A stretch of 56,713 bases of DNA from an uncultured Sphingobacteriales bacterium (GTDB lineage Bacteria; Bacteroidota; Bacteroidia; Chitinophagales; Chitinophagaceae): the NCBI GenBank assembly GCA_937871285.1, contig CALMQS010000008.1, positions 1 through 56,713 on the forward strand, written 5' to 3'. The translations under genes were made by a program, and so were the position numbers. Below are positions 1-8,131 of the stretch, in pieces (within the stretch, counting starts at the first letter, position 1; each line of letters begins with the position of its first letter). The notes beneath the pieces were generated by a model. The model had not been told where the DNA came from. It was given only the letters and a program-made list of their open reading frames with translations, and made no database searches.

Positions 1-40
1 AATTTCAAATTTCAAATATCAAATTTCAAATAACTAAAAA
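1..40. repeat. AT-rich iterated repeat upstream of rplN (family R1)
   Basis: Four near-copies of an octamer-like unit (TTTCAAAT) run up to the rplN start codon. Related runs sit at 1738-1757, 2301-2327 and 4038-4067, all in gaps of the same operon. No function is known to me. The run may extend left beyond the window. Confidence 0.8.
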
Positions 41-41
41 G

Positions 42-410
42 ATGATTCAGCAAGAAAGCAGGTTAAATGTAGCAGATAACAGTGGCGCCAAAGAGGTGCT
101 GTGTATCCGTGTACTGGGCAATAGCGGGCAGGATTACGCGAAGATCGGTGATAAGATTGTTGTAACAGTTAAAGATGCTATTCCTGCGGGCGGTATTAAA
201 AAAGGAACGGTTACCAAAGCGGTTATCGTTCGTACCAAAAACAAATTACGGCGTAAAGACGGATCTTATATCCGTTTCGATGATAACGCGGTGGTATTGC
301 TGAACCAGGCTGATGAGCCCAGAGGTACCCGTATTTTTGGGCCCGTGGCAAGAGAACTGCGTGATAAAGGATATATGAAAATTATTTCCCTTGCGCCTGA
401 AGTATTATAG
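42..410 (+). CDS. rplN: 50S ribosomal protein L14
   Basis: This encodes large-subunit protein L14, which binds 23S rRNA near the interface with the small subunit. The 122 residues are the usual bacterial length. The start [19 protein letters not shown] and the C-terminal stretch around [19 protein letters not shown] are typical of the family. The ATG at 42 directly follows the AT-rich repeat, and no purine-rich Shine-Dalgarno site is obvious, as is common in Bacteroidota. It is the first gene of the spc-type run here. The usual upstream neighbours (rpsQ, rpmC, rplP) would lie outside the window. Confidence 0.98.
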   Translation: MIQQESRLNVADNSGAKEVLCIRVLGNSGQDYAKIGDKIVVTVKDAIPAGGIKKGTVTKAVIVRTKNKLRRKDGSYIRFDDNAVVLLNQADEPRGTRIFGPVARELRDKGYMKIISLAPEVL

Positions 411-419
411 GAAGGTCTA

Positions 420-506
420 TGGGCTATTAGCCATGAGCTATTAGCAAATATGTTATATAAACCAACCGGCTGATAGCGGAGAGCTAACAGCCAAAAGCTA
501 AATAAA
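420..506. repeat. Iterated GCTATTAGC/AGCTGATAGC-type repeat in rplN-rplX gap (family R2)
   Basis: The 96-base gap between rplN and rplX is almost filled by degenerate copies of a word like AGCTATTAGC: GGGCTATTAGCC, GAGCTATTAGCA, GGCTGATAGCGG, GAGCTAACAGCC and AAAGCTAAAT. A shorter relative lies at 52691-52717 in the serA downstream gap. Gaps in this operon are usually short, so the insertion of such material is notable. Confidence 0.75.
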
Positions 507-842
507 ATGAGCAAAAGATTTAAACCCAAGTTTAACGTTAAAAAGGGCGATTCGGTGGTCATCATTGCCGGAGACGATAAAGATGTAAAAAAGCCGCGCA
601 AAGTGCTGGAAGTATTTCCCGATGAGGCCCGTGTGCTGGTGGAAGGCGCAAACATTATTACCCGTCATACCAAGCCTTCCGCGCAAAATACCAAAGGTGG
701 TTTGGTGAAGAAGGAAGCCTCCATTCATATCAGTAACGTTAAGCTTTGGGATGCCAAAGGAAGCGAAGGGGCTAAAGTAAAACGTACCAGGGAGAACGGA
801 AAATTAATTCGCGTATCCAAAAAATCCGGCGCTACCATTTAA
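507..842 (+). CDS. rplX: 50S ribosomal protein L24
   Basis: L24 is an early assembly protein that binds 23S rRNA and starts folding of the large subunit. The protein has 111 residues, within the bacterial range. It carries the N-terminal KOW-type segment KFNVKKGDSVVIIAGDDKD and the downstream stretch ANIITRHTKPS typical of the family. The gene follows rplN across a repeat-filled gap and precedes rplE, the canonical spc order. The ATG at 507 gives the conserved MSKRFKPKFNVKKGD start. Confidence 0.98.
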   Translation: MSKRFKPKFNVKKGDSVVIIAGDDKDVKKPRKVLEVFPDEARVLVEGANIITRHTKPSAQNTKGGLVKKEASIHISNVKLWDAKGSEGAKVKRTRENGKLIRVSKKSGATI

Positions 843-890
843 TGATGCTGTGAATTTGACATGATAGCAGCATAATAAATTTTTGACAAC

Positions 891-1460
891 ATGAGCACAA
901 CAAAATATACTCCGAGATTGGCCGATAAGTACAAAAAAGATGTTGTACCGGCTTTGATGAAACGCTTTGCGTATAAAAGCGTGATGCAGGTTCCGCAATT
1001 AGAAAAAATTTGTTTGAACCGCGGTGTGAACGGCGCGGTAAACGATAAAAAGCTGGTGGATATAGCGGTAGAAGAGCTGGCAACCATCACCGGCCAGAAA
1101 GCGGTATCTACCACATCAAAAAAGGATATCTCTAACTTTAAGCTGCGTAAGGGCGTGCCCATTGGTGCAAGAGTAACATTACGTGGTGTAAAGATGTATG
1201 AATTTCTTGACCGGCTTATTGCAGCGGCATTACCCCGTGTGCGTGACTTTAAAGGAATTAGTGAAAAAGCTTTCGACGGGCGTGGTAATTATACCCTGGG
1301 AGTTACCGAGCAGATCATCTTTCCGGAAATTGATATTGATAAGGTAAATAAAATAACAGGCATGGATATCACTTTCGTAACATCAGCCGCTACAAATGAA
1401 GAGGCTTATGAATTGCTGAAAGAATTAGGAATGCCTTTTAAAAATGCTAAAAAAGATTAA
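891..1460 (+). CDS. rplE: 50S ribosomal protein L5
   Basis: L5 binds 5S rRNA and contacts P-site tRNA as part of the central protuberance. The product has 189 residues, close to the usual 179-190. Recognisable family stretches include [12 protein letters not shown] near the N terminus, the central [12 protein letters not shown], and [16 protein letters not shown] towards the end. The next gene, rpsN, starts only two bases after the stop codon, so translation of the two is probably coupled. Confidence 0.98.
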   Translation: MSTTKYTPRLADKYKKDVVPALMKRFAYKSVMQVPQLEKICLNRGVNGAVNDKKLVDIAVEELATITGQKAVSTTSKKDISNFKLRKGVPIGARVTLRGVKMYEFLDRLIAAALPRVRDFKGISEKAFDGRGNYTLGVTEQIIFPEIDIDKVNKITGMDITFVTSAATNEEAYELLKELGMPFKNAKKD

Positions 1461-1462
1461 TT

Positions 1463-1732
1463 ATGGCAAAAGAGTCAGTAAAAGCCAGGCAAAGAAAAAG
1501 AGAGCGACTGGTTGAGCAATACGCCGAAAAGCGCGCTGTACTAAAAGCTGCAGGTGACTGGAAAGCGCTTGACGCGTTGCCCCGGAATTCCTCAAAAGTG
1601 CGTTTAAAGAACCGCTGCCAGGTATCCGGCCGTCCGCGGGGATATATCCGTTATTTCGGATTGTCGAGAATTGCTTTTCGCGATATGGCTTTAAATGGTA
1701 TTATACCGGGTGTTAAAAAAGCAAGTTGGTAG
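1463..1732 (+). CDS. rpsN: 30S ribosomal protein S14, zinc-independent form
   Basis: S14 sits in the head of the small subunit. The 89-residue length and the absence of the paired CxxC motifs identify the long, zinc-independent (C-minus) paralogue; the only cysteine is in [12 protein letters not shown]. The C-terminal stretch [15 protein letters not shown] is diagnostic of the family. The start lies two bases after the rplE stop. Use of the zinc-free form implies that this ribosomal protein does not depend on zinc supply. Confidence 0.98.
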   Translation: MAKESVKARQRKRERLVEQYAEKRAVLKAAGDWKALDALPRNSSKVRLKNRCQVSGRPRGYIRYFGLSRIAFRDMALNGIIPGVKKASW

Positions 1733-1737
1733 AATTT

Positions 1738-1757
1738 GAGATTTCAAATTTGAAATC
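1738..1757. repeat. R1-type palindrome in rpsN-rpsH gap
   Basis: Bases 1740-1757 read GATTTCAAATTTGAAATC, a perfect 18-base palindrome. The same core, with A/T in place of the terminal G/C, recurs at 4043-4060. It could form a small cruciform or RNA hairpin, but it has no U-tract and does not look like a terminator. Confidence 0.75.
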
Positions 1758-1802
1758 CGTCTGCCCTGAAAAAAATAATTTTGAACTGATTAATTCATAA
1801 AA

Positions 1803-2201
1803 ATGGTAACAGATCCTATTGCAGATTTCCTGACCAGGGTGCGTAATGCGCAGATGGCGGGCCACCGTATTGTGGAAATTCCTGCTTCTAACCTTAAAAA
1901 ACGTATTACTGAAATACTGTATGATCAGGGTTACATTCTCAAATATAAATTTGAGGAAGATAATAAACAGGGGGTTATTAAGATTGCCTTAAAGTACGAT
2001 ACACAGACAAAACAGCCTGCAATCAGGTCGCTTGAAAGAGTAAGCCGGCCGGGGCTGCGCCAGTATTCCAAGCCAACAGACTTTAAAAGGGTAATGAACG
2101 GACTGGGCATTGCAATCGTAAGTACATCAAAGGGCGTTATGACCGATAAGCAGGCTAAGTCGCAGAACGTGGGCGGAGAGGTGCTTTGTTATATTTGCTA
2201 A
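1803..2201 (+). CDS. rpsH: 30S ribosomal protein S8
   Basis: S8 binds the central domain of 16S rRNA and, in enterobacteria, represses its own operon by binding the mRNA. The protein has 132 residues, as expected. The start MVTDPIADFLTRVRNAQ and the C-terminal NVGGEVLCYIC-type ending are typical. The gene lies between rpsN and rplF as in the standard spc order. It is followed by a 131-base gap that ends in an R1-type repeat. Confidence 0.98.
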   Translation: MVTDPIADFLTRVRNAQMAGHRIVEIPASNLKKRITEILYDQGYILKYKFEEDNKQGVIKIALKYDTQTKQPAIRSLERVSRPGLRQYSKPTDFKRVMNGLGIAIVSTSKGVMTDKQAKSQNVGGEVLCYIC

Positions 2202-2300
2202 TATAAAATGTGCCTCTGGCGGGGGGTACTTTATAATAAAAAGGCTGACTGATAATTTAAGTTCTCTATACGGAACTGAACACTTTCAACCGGATAGAAT

Positions 2301-2327
2301 ATCAAATTTTAAATTTTAAATCTCAAA
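2301..2327. repeat. R1-type AT-rich run upstream of rplF
   Basis: A run of the form ATCAAATTTTAAATTTTAAATCTC lies directly before the rplF start. It is a degenerate member of the family also present at 1-40, 1738-1757 and 4038-4067. The rest of the 2202-2332 gap shows nothing that I can interpret. Confidence 0.6.
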
Positions 2328-2332
2328 ATAAC

Positions 2333-2887
2333 ATGTCTCGTATAGGTAAACAACCCGTTGTAGTTCCTGCAGGTGTTACGGTTGTCGTTGGTGATGATAA
2401 TGTAGTAACTGTAAAAGGTCCAAAGGGTGAGCTGAAGCAACCGGTTGACCGTGATATTAAAGTGGAAGTGAAAAACGGGGAGGTTAATTTTTTACGTCCA
2501 ACCGACCAGATTCGCCACCGTGCATTGCATGGTTTATACCGTGCAATTACCGCCAACCTTGTTAAGGGGGTAACCGAAGGATATAAAAAGAACCTGGAGC
2601 TGGTGGGGGTAGGTTTTAAGGCCTCCAACCAGGGCAACCTGCTCGATTTATCTTTAGGCTTTTCACATAACATTGTTTTTGAAGTACCTAAAGAATTAAA
2701 AGTTAGTACCGCACAGGAAAAAGGGCAGAACCCCACTATTTCGCTGGAAGGTATAGATAAACAATTGGTAGGACAGGTAGCGGCAAAAATACGGAGCCTG
2801 CGTAAGCCTGAACCGTATAAAGGAAAAGGTGTGAAGTATGCAGGTGAGCAGCTTCGCCGTAAAGCTGGTAAAGCCGCTGGTAAATAA
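2333..2887 (+). CDS. rplF: 50S ribosomal protein L6
   Basis: L6 lies near the sarcin-ricin loop and the factor-binding site of the large subunit. The product has 184 residues and shows the two duplicated L6 domains. Family landmarks are MSRIGKQPVVVPAGV at the start, VTVKGPKGEL in domain 1, and the C-terminal stretch KIRSLRKPEPYKGKGVKY. The gap to rplR holds a small hairpin (TCCGG at 2901 pairing with CCGGA at 2911). Confidence 0.98.
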   Translation: MSRIGKQPVVVPAGVTVVVGDDNVVTVKGPKGELKQPVDRDIKVEVKNGEVNFLRPTDQIRHRALHGLYRAITANLVKGVTEGYKKNLELVGVGFKASNQGNLLDLSLGFSHNIVFEVPKELKVSTAQEKGQNPTISLEGIDKQLVGQVAAKIRSLRKPEPYKGKGVKYAGEQLRRKAGKAAGK

Positions 2888-2932
2888 TTTGAACATTGGA
2901 TCCGGCAACACCGGACAAAAAATAAAAGAAAA

Positions 2933-3286
2933 ATGGACGCTAAAGTTATCAGGAGACAAAAGATCAGATACAATATTCGCAAAACGGTATCTGGCACAGC
3001 ACAAAGACCAAGGTTATCTGTTTTCAGAAGCAACACGGATACGTATGCGCAATTGATAGACGATGAGAACGGCGTTACCCTTGCATCTGCCTCTACAAAG
3101 GATAAAGATATCAAAGCGCAAAAATCACCGAAAGTGATACTGAGCAGCCTGGTAGGAAAAACAATTGCCACAAAAGCAGCGGCGCTTGGAATTAATACTG
3201 TTGTGTTTGATCGCGGCGGCTATTTATACCATGGCCGTATTAAGGCAGTTGCCGACGGCGCACGGGAAGGCGGATTACAATTCTGA
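2933..3286 (+). CDS. rplR: 50S ribosomal protein L18
   Basis: L18 binds 5S rRNA together with L5 and helps to form the central protuberance. It has 117 residues, as usual. The stretches [20 protein letters not shown] and the C-terminal [20 protein letters not shown] are diagnostic. The chosen ATG at 2933 follows an A-rich leader. It is preceded by a 5-bp GC-rich hairpin at 2901-2915, whose role is unclear. Confidence 0.98.
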   Translation: MDAKVIRRQKIRYNIRKTVSGTAQRPRLSVFRSNTDTYAQLIDDENGVTLASASTKDKDIKAQKSPKVILSSLVGKTIATKAAALGINTVVFDRGGYLYHGRIKAVADGAREGGLQF

Positions 3287-3329
3287 TTTTTTGATAAGTG
3301 AAATTATAATTACCAATAACAAGTTTATA

Positions 3330-3848
3330 ATGTCAAAAGTAAGTTTAAACAAGGTAAAAGCCGGCGACATCGAGTTCAAGGAAAAAGTGGTTGCTATTAA
3401 CCGTGTGGTTAAAACAACCAAGGGCGGACGGGCATTCAGCTTTTCTGCACTGGTTGTGGTAGGTAATGAAAACGGCGTGGTGGGACATGGTTTGGGAAAA
3501 GCAAAGGAAGTACAGCAGGCTATTGCCAAGGGTATTGACGATGCGAAGAAAAACCTGATCAGGGTACCTGTAATGAAGGGAACCATTCCGCATGATCAGT
3601 GGTCAAAAGAAGGCGCCGCCAAAGTACTGATCAAGCCTGCTGCCCATGGTACCGGTGTAATTGCCGGTGGAAGCATGCGTGCCGTACTGGAAAGCGCCGG
3701 TCTTACAGACGTGCTGGCTAAATCTTTAGGTTCCGCCAATCCTCATAATGTGGTAAAAGCTACTTTTAAGGCATTGTCGCTGCTGCGTGAACCCATAGCC
3801 GTTTCTAAAGACAGAAGAATTCCACTTAAAAAAGTTTTCAACGGATAA
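3330..3848 (+). CDS. rpsE: 30S ribosomal protein S5
   Basis: S5 helps to maintain decoding accuracy and mRNA unwinding on the small subunit. The reading frame is open from 3165, inside rplR. The ATG at 3330 was chosen because the protein then starts [20 protein letters not shown], has 172 residues, and does not overlap rplR. The 55 extra residues of the longer reading have no family resemblance. The double-stranded RNA-binding region ([17 protein letters not shown]) and the C-terminal domain with [10 protein letters not shown] are clear. rpmD follows after six bases. Confidence 0.97.
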   Translation: MSKVSLNKVKAGDIEFKEKVVAINRVVKTTKGGRAFSFSALVVVGNENGVVGHGLGKAKEVQQAIAKGIDDAKKNLIRVPVMKGTIPHDQWSKEGAAKVLIKPAAHGTGVIAGGSMRAVLESAGLTDVLAKSLGSANPHNVVKATFKALSLLREPIAVSKDRRIPLKKVFNG

Positions 3849-3854
3849 TTAATC

Positions 3855-4037
3855 ATGGCAAAGATCAAAATTACACAGGTTAAAAGCATTATTGACAGGT
3901 CTGAGCGTCAGAAAAAAACAATGGCTGCGCTGGGATTGAAAAAATTAAATGCTACTGTAGAAGTAGAAGCAACCCCGCAAATACTGGGCATGGTGAACAA
4001 AGTAAATCACCTGGTAAAAGTAGAGGAAGCTCAGTAA
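3855..4037 (+). CDS. rpmD: 50S ribosomal protein L30
   Basis: L30 is a small protein of the large subunit. The 60-residue product starts [15 protein letters not shown] and carries the [11 protein letters not shown] stretch typical of bacterial L30. It lies six bases after rpsE. After it comes an unusually long 168-base gap before rplO, holding an R1 repeat and a strong predicted RNA structure. Confidence 0.97.
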   Translation: MAKIKITQVKSIIDRSERQKKTMAALGLKKLNATVEVEATPQILGMVNKVNHLVKVEEAQ

Positions 4038-4067
4038 TTTCAAATTTCAAATTTGAAATTTCAAATT
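4038..4067. repeat. R1-type AT-rich repeat in rpmD-rplO gap
   Basis: The run begins directly after the rpmD stop codon. It contains the perfect 18-base palindrome AATTTCAAATTTGAAATT at 4043-4060. This is the clearest example of the repeat family found at 1-40, 1738-1757 and 2301-2327. Confidence 0.8.
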
Positions 4068-4078
4068 ATTAAAAGCGA

Positions 4079-4168
4079 GCCCGAATGTTTTCCGGGCGTT
4101 GAGTAAAAAAGATAAACATGAAACGCCCATATGATTTTTTCCGCACAGGGGAAAATATAAAGGGCGTT
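4079..4168 (+). promoter_or_regulatory. Possible cis-acting RNA structure with alternative pairings before rplO
   Basis: Four short elements can pair in exclusive ways. GCCCG at 4079-4083 can pair with CGGGC at 4093-4097. GGGCGTT occurs twice, at 4094-4100 and 4162-4168, and both copies are perfect complements of AACGCCC at 4122-4128. The downstream pairing is supported by an inner ATAT/ATAT stem and an inner TTTTCC/GGAAAA hairpin (4137-4142 with 4150-4155), giving one long hairpin that ends 37 bases before the rplO start. There is no U-tract, so it does not look like a simple terminator. A leader controlling rplO-secY, or a processing site, is inference. Confidence 0.5.
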
Positions 4169-4205
4169 CCATCCGACAAAAATATAAAAAATTAAAAATA
4201 TACGG

Positions 4206-4655
4206 ATGAAACTGCATCAGTTACGGCCCGCAAAAGGCGCCACACATAAAGACAAACGTTTAGGCCGCGGGGAAGCTTCAGGGCATGGCGGCACTTCAAC
4301 AAAAGGTAATAAAGGCCAGCAGGCAAGAACCGGCTATAAAAGCAAGATGGCGCACGAAGGCGGACAGATGCCCATCCAGCGCCGGTTGCCGAAACGGGGC
4401 TTTAAAAACCCTCATCGCGTTGAATACGCAGTATTTAACCTTGGTCAAATTGAACAATTATCGGCAAAGTATGATTTGCAGGAAGTTTCGGTTGAAAACC
4501 TGTATGTGAACGGGCTGATAAAGAAAAGTGAAAAGGTTAAGATTTTAGGTAATGGCGAATTAAAAAGCAAGCTCAGTTTTAAGGTAGATGCAGTTAGCGA
4601 AAAAGCTAAAGCTGCTATTGAAGCTGTTGGCGGATCTGTAGAAATAGTAAAGTAA
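4206..4655 (+). CDS. rplO: 50S ribosomal protein L15
   Basis: L15 is a late assembly protein of the large subunit. The product has 149 residues. It shows the glycine-rich basic N-terminal region typical of L15 (KRLGRGEASGHGGTSTKG, then GYKSKMAHEGGQMPIQRRLP) and a C-terminal domain ending in AAIEAVGGSVEIV. It precedes secY as in the standard order. It is separated from rpmD by a structured 168-base leader. Confidence 0.98.
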   Translation: MKLHQLRPAKGATHKDKRLGRGEASGHGGTSTKGNKGQQARTGYKSKMAHEGGQMPIQRRLPKRGFKNPHRVEYAVFNLGQIEQLSAKYDLQEVSVENLYVNGLIKKSEKVKILGNGELKSKLSFKVDAVSEKAKAAIEAVGGSVEIVK

Positions 4656-4728
4656 ATTTTCTTACCTTGCATAACGCATTTTAAATGGGTTATTTTCCAT
4701 TTGGCGCTCAAACTAAAACGCACAATTC

Positions 4729-6069
4729 GTGAAGAAATTCATTCAGACACTGAAGAATATCTGGACTATTGAAGAACTGAGAGACAAGATATTGGTAACC
4801 TTACTGCTGTTATTGATATATCGTTTTGGCACACACATTGTTTTACCAGGTATTGATCCCAATAAACTTTCGGAGTTTTCACATAAAGCCAGCCAGGGTT
4901 TACTGGGACTGTTTGATACTTTTGCAGGCGGTGCATTTTCAAATGCCTCTATTCTTGCCTTAGGCATCATGCCTTACATATCGGCATCCATTTTCATGCA
5001 ATTGATGACCATCATGGTTCCTAAAATGCAGAAAATTCAGAAGGAAGGCGATACCGGGAGAAAAAAAATCAATCAGTGGACCCGTTACCTTACTGCAGCC
5101 GTAACTTTATTGCAGGCGGGTACATTTGTAGCCTATCTTACCAATCAAAACCGCGATGCGCTTATTGAATCTTACCAGCCTTATTTTTGGATATCAACGG
5201 TAGTGCTGCTTACTTCAGGTACTTTATTTGTAATGTGGCTGGGAGAAAAAATTCAGGACAAGGGTTTGGGTAATGGTACTTCCATCATTATCATGGTAGG
5301 AATTTTGGCAAGATTACCTGAGGCATTGTTCCAGGAGTTTGCCGCAAAACAGGTGAGAGGCGGCGGTGGTTTGATTTTTTTCCTTATTGAAATTGCGGTG
5401 CTTATAACCGTTATACTTGGGCTGGTTATCCTGGTGCAGGGGGTAAGAAAGATACCTATCAATTACGCCAAGCAAATAGTAGGAAACCGGCAGTTTACGG
5501 GAGCAAGGCAGTTTCTTCCCTTAAAGGTAAATGCAGCCGGTGTAATGCCTATCATTTTTGCCCAGGCAATCATGTTCCTGCCTACGCTCATTTCCTTTTC
5601 TTCATTTGAAAGCGGGCAGGGTATTGCCAGGATATTTTCTGATCCCAGCAATACGTGGTATATGGTTGTATATGGCGTAATGGTAATTGCTTTCACTTTC
5701 CTTTACACTGCATTGATATTTAACCCTAAACAGGTTTCAGATAGCTTAAAACAAAGCAACGGGTTCATTCCGGGTGTAAAGCCCGGTCAGCCTACCGCCG
5801 ATTATATAGGGCAAATTATGGATAGAATTACTTTGCCCGGTGCATTTTTCCTCGCTATTGCCGGTATATTACCTGGCCTTATTCAAAGAACCGGGGTTAC
5901 GCCATTATTCGCATCGTTCTTTGGAGGAACATCTCTTTTAATTATGGTGGCTGTAATATTGGATACGCTCCAGCAAATTGAAACCCATTTGCTGATGCGC
6001 CAGTACGATGGATTAATGAAAAGCGGACGCTTGCAGGGAAGGCAGACCACATCACCCGTTTCGATATAA
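4729..6069 (+). CDS. secY: Protein translocase subunit SecY
   Basis: SecY is the central channel of the Sec translocon in the inner membrane and works with SecE, SecG and SecA. The protein has 446 residues and about ten hydrophobic membrane segments. It carries the typical stretches TLLLLLIYRFGTHIVLPGID near the N terminus, GIMPYISASIFMQL after the plug region, and FNPKQVSDSLKQSNGFIPG in the late cytoplasmic loop. The start is GTG at 4729; no ATG gives a full-length N terminus. map follows after three bases. Confidence 0.97.
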   Translation: MKKFIQTLKNIWTIEELRDKILVTLLLLLIYRFGTHIVLPGIDPNKLSEFSHKASQGLLGLFDTFAGGAFSNASILALGIMPYISASIFMQLMTIMVPKMQKIQKEGDTGRKKINQWTRYLTAAVTLLQAGTFVAYLTNQNRDALIESYQPYFWISTVVLLTSGTLFVMWLGEKIQDKGLGNGTSIIIMVGILARLPEALFQEFAAKQVRGGGGLIFFLIEIAVLITVILGLVILVQGVRKIPINYAKQIVGNRQFTGARQFLPLKVNAAGVMPIIFAQAIMFLPTLISFSSFESGQGIARIFSDPSNTWYMVVYGVMVIAFTFLYTALIFNPKQVSDSLKQSNGFIPGVKPGQPTADYIGQIMDRITLPGAFFLAIAGILPGLIQRTGVTPLFASFFGGTSLLIMVAVILDTLQQIETHLLMRQYDGLMKSGRLQGRQTTSPVSI

Positions 6070-6072
6070 AAA

Positions 6073-6876
6073 ATGGTTTACTATAAGACGAATGATGAGA
6101 TTGAATTAATCCGGAAAAGTTGTTTATTGGTTAGCGCCACCTTAGCCGAGGTGGCTAACTTTTTAAAGCCGGGTGTTACTACTTTACAGGCAGATATACT
6201 GGCAGAAAAATTTATTCGTGATAACGGAGCCATCCCATCTTTTAAAAACTACAAAGGCTTTCCTTTTACTTGCTGTATCTCCGTAAATGATGCCGTAGTG
6301 CACGGATTTCCCAATAACGAAGCGTTAAAGGAGGGTGATATCGTATCTGTTGATGTAGGGGTATTTATGAACGGGTATCATGGCGACAGCGCTTATACAT
6401 TTGCTTTGGCAGCCCTTGCTGATGATGCGAAGCAACTGCTTAGGGTTACAAAAGAATCTTTATATAAAGGTGTGGAAAAAGCCATTGCGGGTAACAGGGT
6501 AGGCGATATATCTTATGCCGTTCAGGAACATACGGAAAGAAAGTATGGCTACGGGGTTGTACGCGAGCTTGTGGGGCACGGATTGGGTAAACAACTGCAT
6601 GAAGATCCGCAGGTGCCTAACTATGGCAAAGGGGGAACGGGTTTAAAAATGAAGGAAGGACTGGTGATAGCCATTGAGCCCATGATTAATATGGGGAAAA
6701 AAGAAGTATATTATGAGGAAGACGGCTGGACGGTAAAAACAAAGGATGGTAAACCTGCTGCGCATTACGAACATACGGTTTGCGTGCAAAAAAACAAACC
6801 CCACATACTGTCGTCCTTTGCTGAAATAGAGGCTAATGAGCGGGCGAACCCCTACCTTGACGCTTCTTATTATTAA
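6073..6876 (+). CDS. map: Type I methionine aminopeptidase
   Basis: This enzyme removes the initiator methionine from new proteins. The 267-residue product shows all five metal ligands of the pita-bread fold: Asp in SVDVGVFMNG, Asp in GDSAYTF, His in LVGHGLG, Glu in AIEPM and Glu in HYEHTVC. It starts three bases after secY and is the last gene of the ribosomal run here. Its last 44 bases overlap the 3' end of the convergent acyltransferase gene. The usual followers infA, rpmJ, rpsM and rpoA are absent. Confidence 0.97.
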   Translation: MVYYKTNDEIELIRKSCLLVSATLAEVANFLKPGVTTLQADILAEKFIRDNGAIPSFKNYKGFPFTCCISVNDAVVHGFPNNEALKEGDIVSVDVGVFMNGYHGDSAYTFALAALADDAKQLLRVTKESLYKGVEKAIAGNRVGDISYAVQEHTERKYGYGVVRELVGHGLGKQLHEDPQVPNYGKGGTGLKMKEGLVIAIEPMINMGKKEVYYEEDGWTVKTKDGKPAAHYEHTVCVQKNKPHILSSFAEIEANERANPYLDASYY

Positions 6877-8131
6877 ATTCCATTCCGGTAATGAACGTTT
6901 GCATATATTTTCTCTCTGAAGGTGTAAGGGTAAGATGATTTTTAATTTTAAGCGTATACACCCAAAACTGTACAGTGCACCAGCCACAGAAAGGAATGGC
7001 TACAATCCATAACGTCAGGAGTATGCCGGTAAAATAAGCCAATAATACAGAAGCCAACAGAATATATAACGGGTAAAGCATGGTAAGCAATCCAAAAAGG
7101 AGCGCATCATAAAAGATCGTGTTTTTTGTTTTTGTTCTTACAAAACTATTTACCGGGAAGTAAAAAGGGCTGTTTAGTATGAACCCTGCCAGTGCCGGTA
7201 TACAAAGCATCACTGCTGCAGGGTAGCTTCTGTAATAGCCGGTACGATGCGCGGGCAAAAAATACCTTTTTAATTTGTGGCGCAGGGTAGTTTCAAAAGC
7301 TGCTGCCGATAAAACGCCTGCCTGGTAATGAATATGTTTAATAAAGGTATTGCGGTTACCCTTATACGTTATATTGGTAATAAGGGTTTGCCAGATGTTT
7401 ATGGCTTCTCTGTTATCCGTTTCAAGGGCCGGAATAAGTGAACGGAGCTCTTGAAACAACTGTGCGTTAAATGCCTGTTTCCACGCACCGGTATGATCCA
7501 TGTGCCGGAGTCGTCCGGGATAAAAGATTTCCCCGGTTTGTATAATAATCGTTTTAGCCGGATGTTCATAATCGCTATAGGTTAATCCAGCGGGCACCAC
7601 CTGAAGCGTTTGTACCAATTGCGGATCAAGCAGCGCGTGTTGTACAATTCTGGCTGTTCCGTTTTTTAGCGGTTTTAGCTTCCAGTCGTGCACGGTGATG
7701 CCTTCCGAAAAAACAATAATGATCCCGTTCTTTTTTAATATGTTCCTGCAAAGATCAATACTGTTGAAATTTTCTCTTAATTTTTCTTTTTCTTCAGATG
7801 CCCGGTAAACCGGTATGCCGTTTAAGCCTTTTAATAAAAACCGGAAGACGGGATTGTTGAACATATCACTCCTGATCGTAAAATGCACCGGTTGCCTGCA
7901 CTGGCAGGCAATAACAACAGCATCCAGCATGGAGTTAGGGTGATTGGACGCAATGATTGCCGGTCCTTTGAGGGTATGCAGCGGAAACCCACATATGATT
8001 TTCCTTCTGAGAAAGAATAATAAACTGCACCGGGCAAGCAATTTTATGCAATAGTAAAACAAAGTAGCCTTAGCTTTAATTTTTAAAATGGACGGGGTTA
8101 AATTAGGTAAAAATAAATGAAGCAAAAACAT
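6833..8131 (-). CDS. PlsC-type phospholipid/glycerolipid acyltransferase
   Basis: A 432-residue membrane-associated acyltransferase, probably acting in phospholipid or glycolipid synthesis. The acceptor motif is ASNHPNSMLDAVV near residues 61-73; it has five residues between His and Asp instead of the four of classic NHxxxxD, a spacing I recall from Bacteroidota members. A second motif, VFSEGIT, matches the FPEG-type block. The last third has several hydrophobic segments. The ATG at 8131 lies 15 bases inside the divergent flavoprotein gene; a TTG or other later start is possible. The 3' end overlaps map by 44 bases. Confidence 0.85.
   Translation of the reverse strand: MFLLHLFLPNLTPSILKIKAKATLFYYCIKLLARCSLLFFLRRKIICGFPLHTLKGPAIIASNHPNSMLDAVVIACQCRQPVHFTIRSDMFNNPVFRFLLKGLNGIPVYRASEEKEKLRENFNSIDLCRNILKKNGIIIVFSEGITVHDWKLKPLKNGTARIVQHALLDPQLVQTLQVVPAGLTYSDYEHPAKTIIIQTGEIFYPGRLRHMDHTGAWKQAFNAQLFQELRSLIPALETDNREAINIWQTLITNITYKGNRNTFIKHIHYQAGVLSAAAFETTLRHKLKRYFLPAHRTGYYRSYPAAVMLCIPALAGFILNSPFYFPVNSFVRTKTKNTIFYDALLFGLLTMLYPLYILLASVLLAYFTGILLTLWIVAIPFCGWCTVQFWVYTLKIKNHLTLTPSERKYMQTFITGMEFNNKKRQGRGSPAH

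Noticed and set aside
2323..3171. Long reverse-strand reading frame (282 codons) opposite rplF and rplR
   Set aside because: It lies wholly antisense to two certain ribosomal protein genes and has no family resemblance.
3165..3329. N-terminal extension of rpsE starting inside rplR
   Set aside because: The added 55 residues do not resemble S5, overlap rplR, and the ATG at 3330 gives the standard protein.
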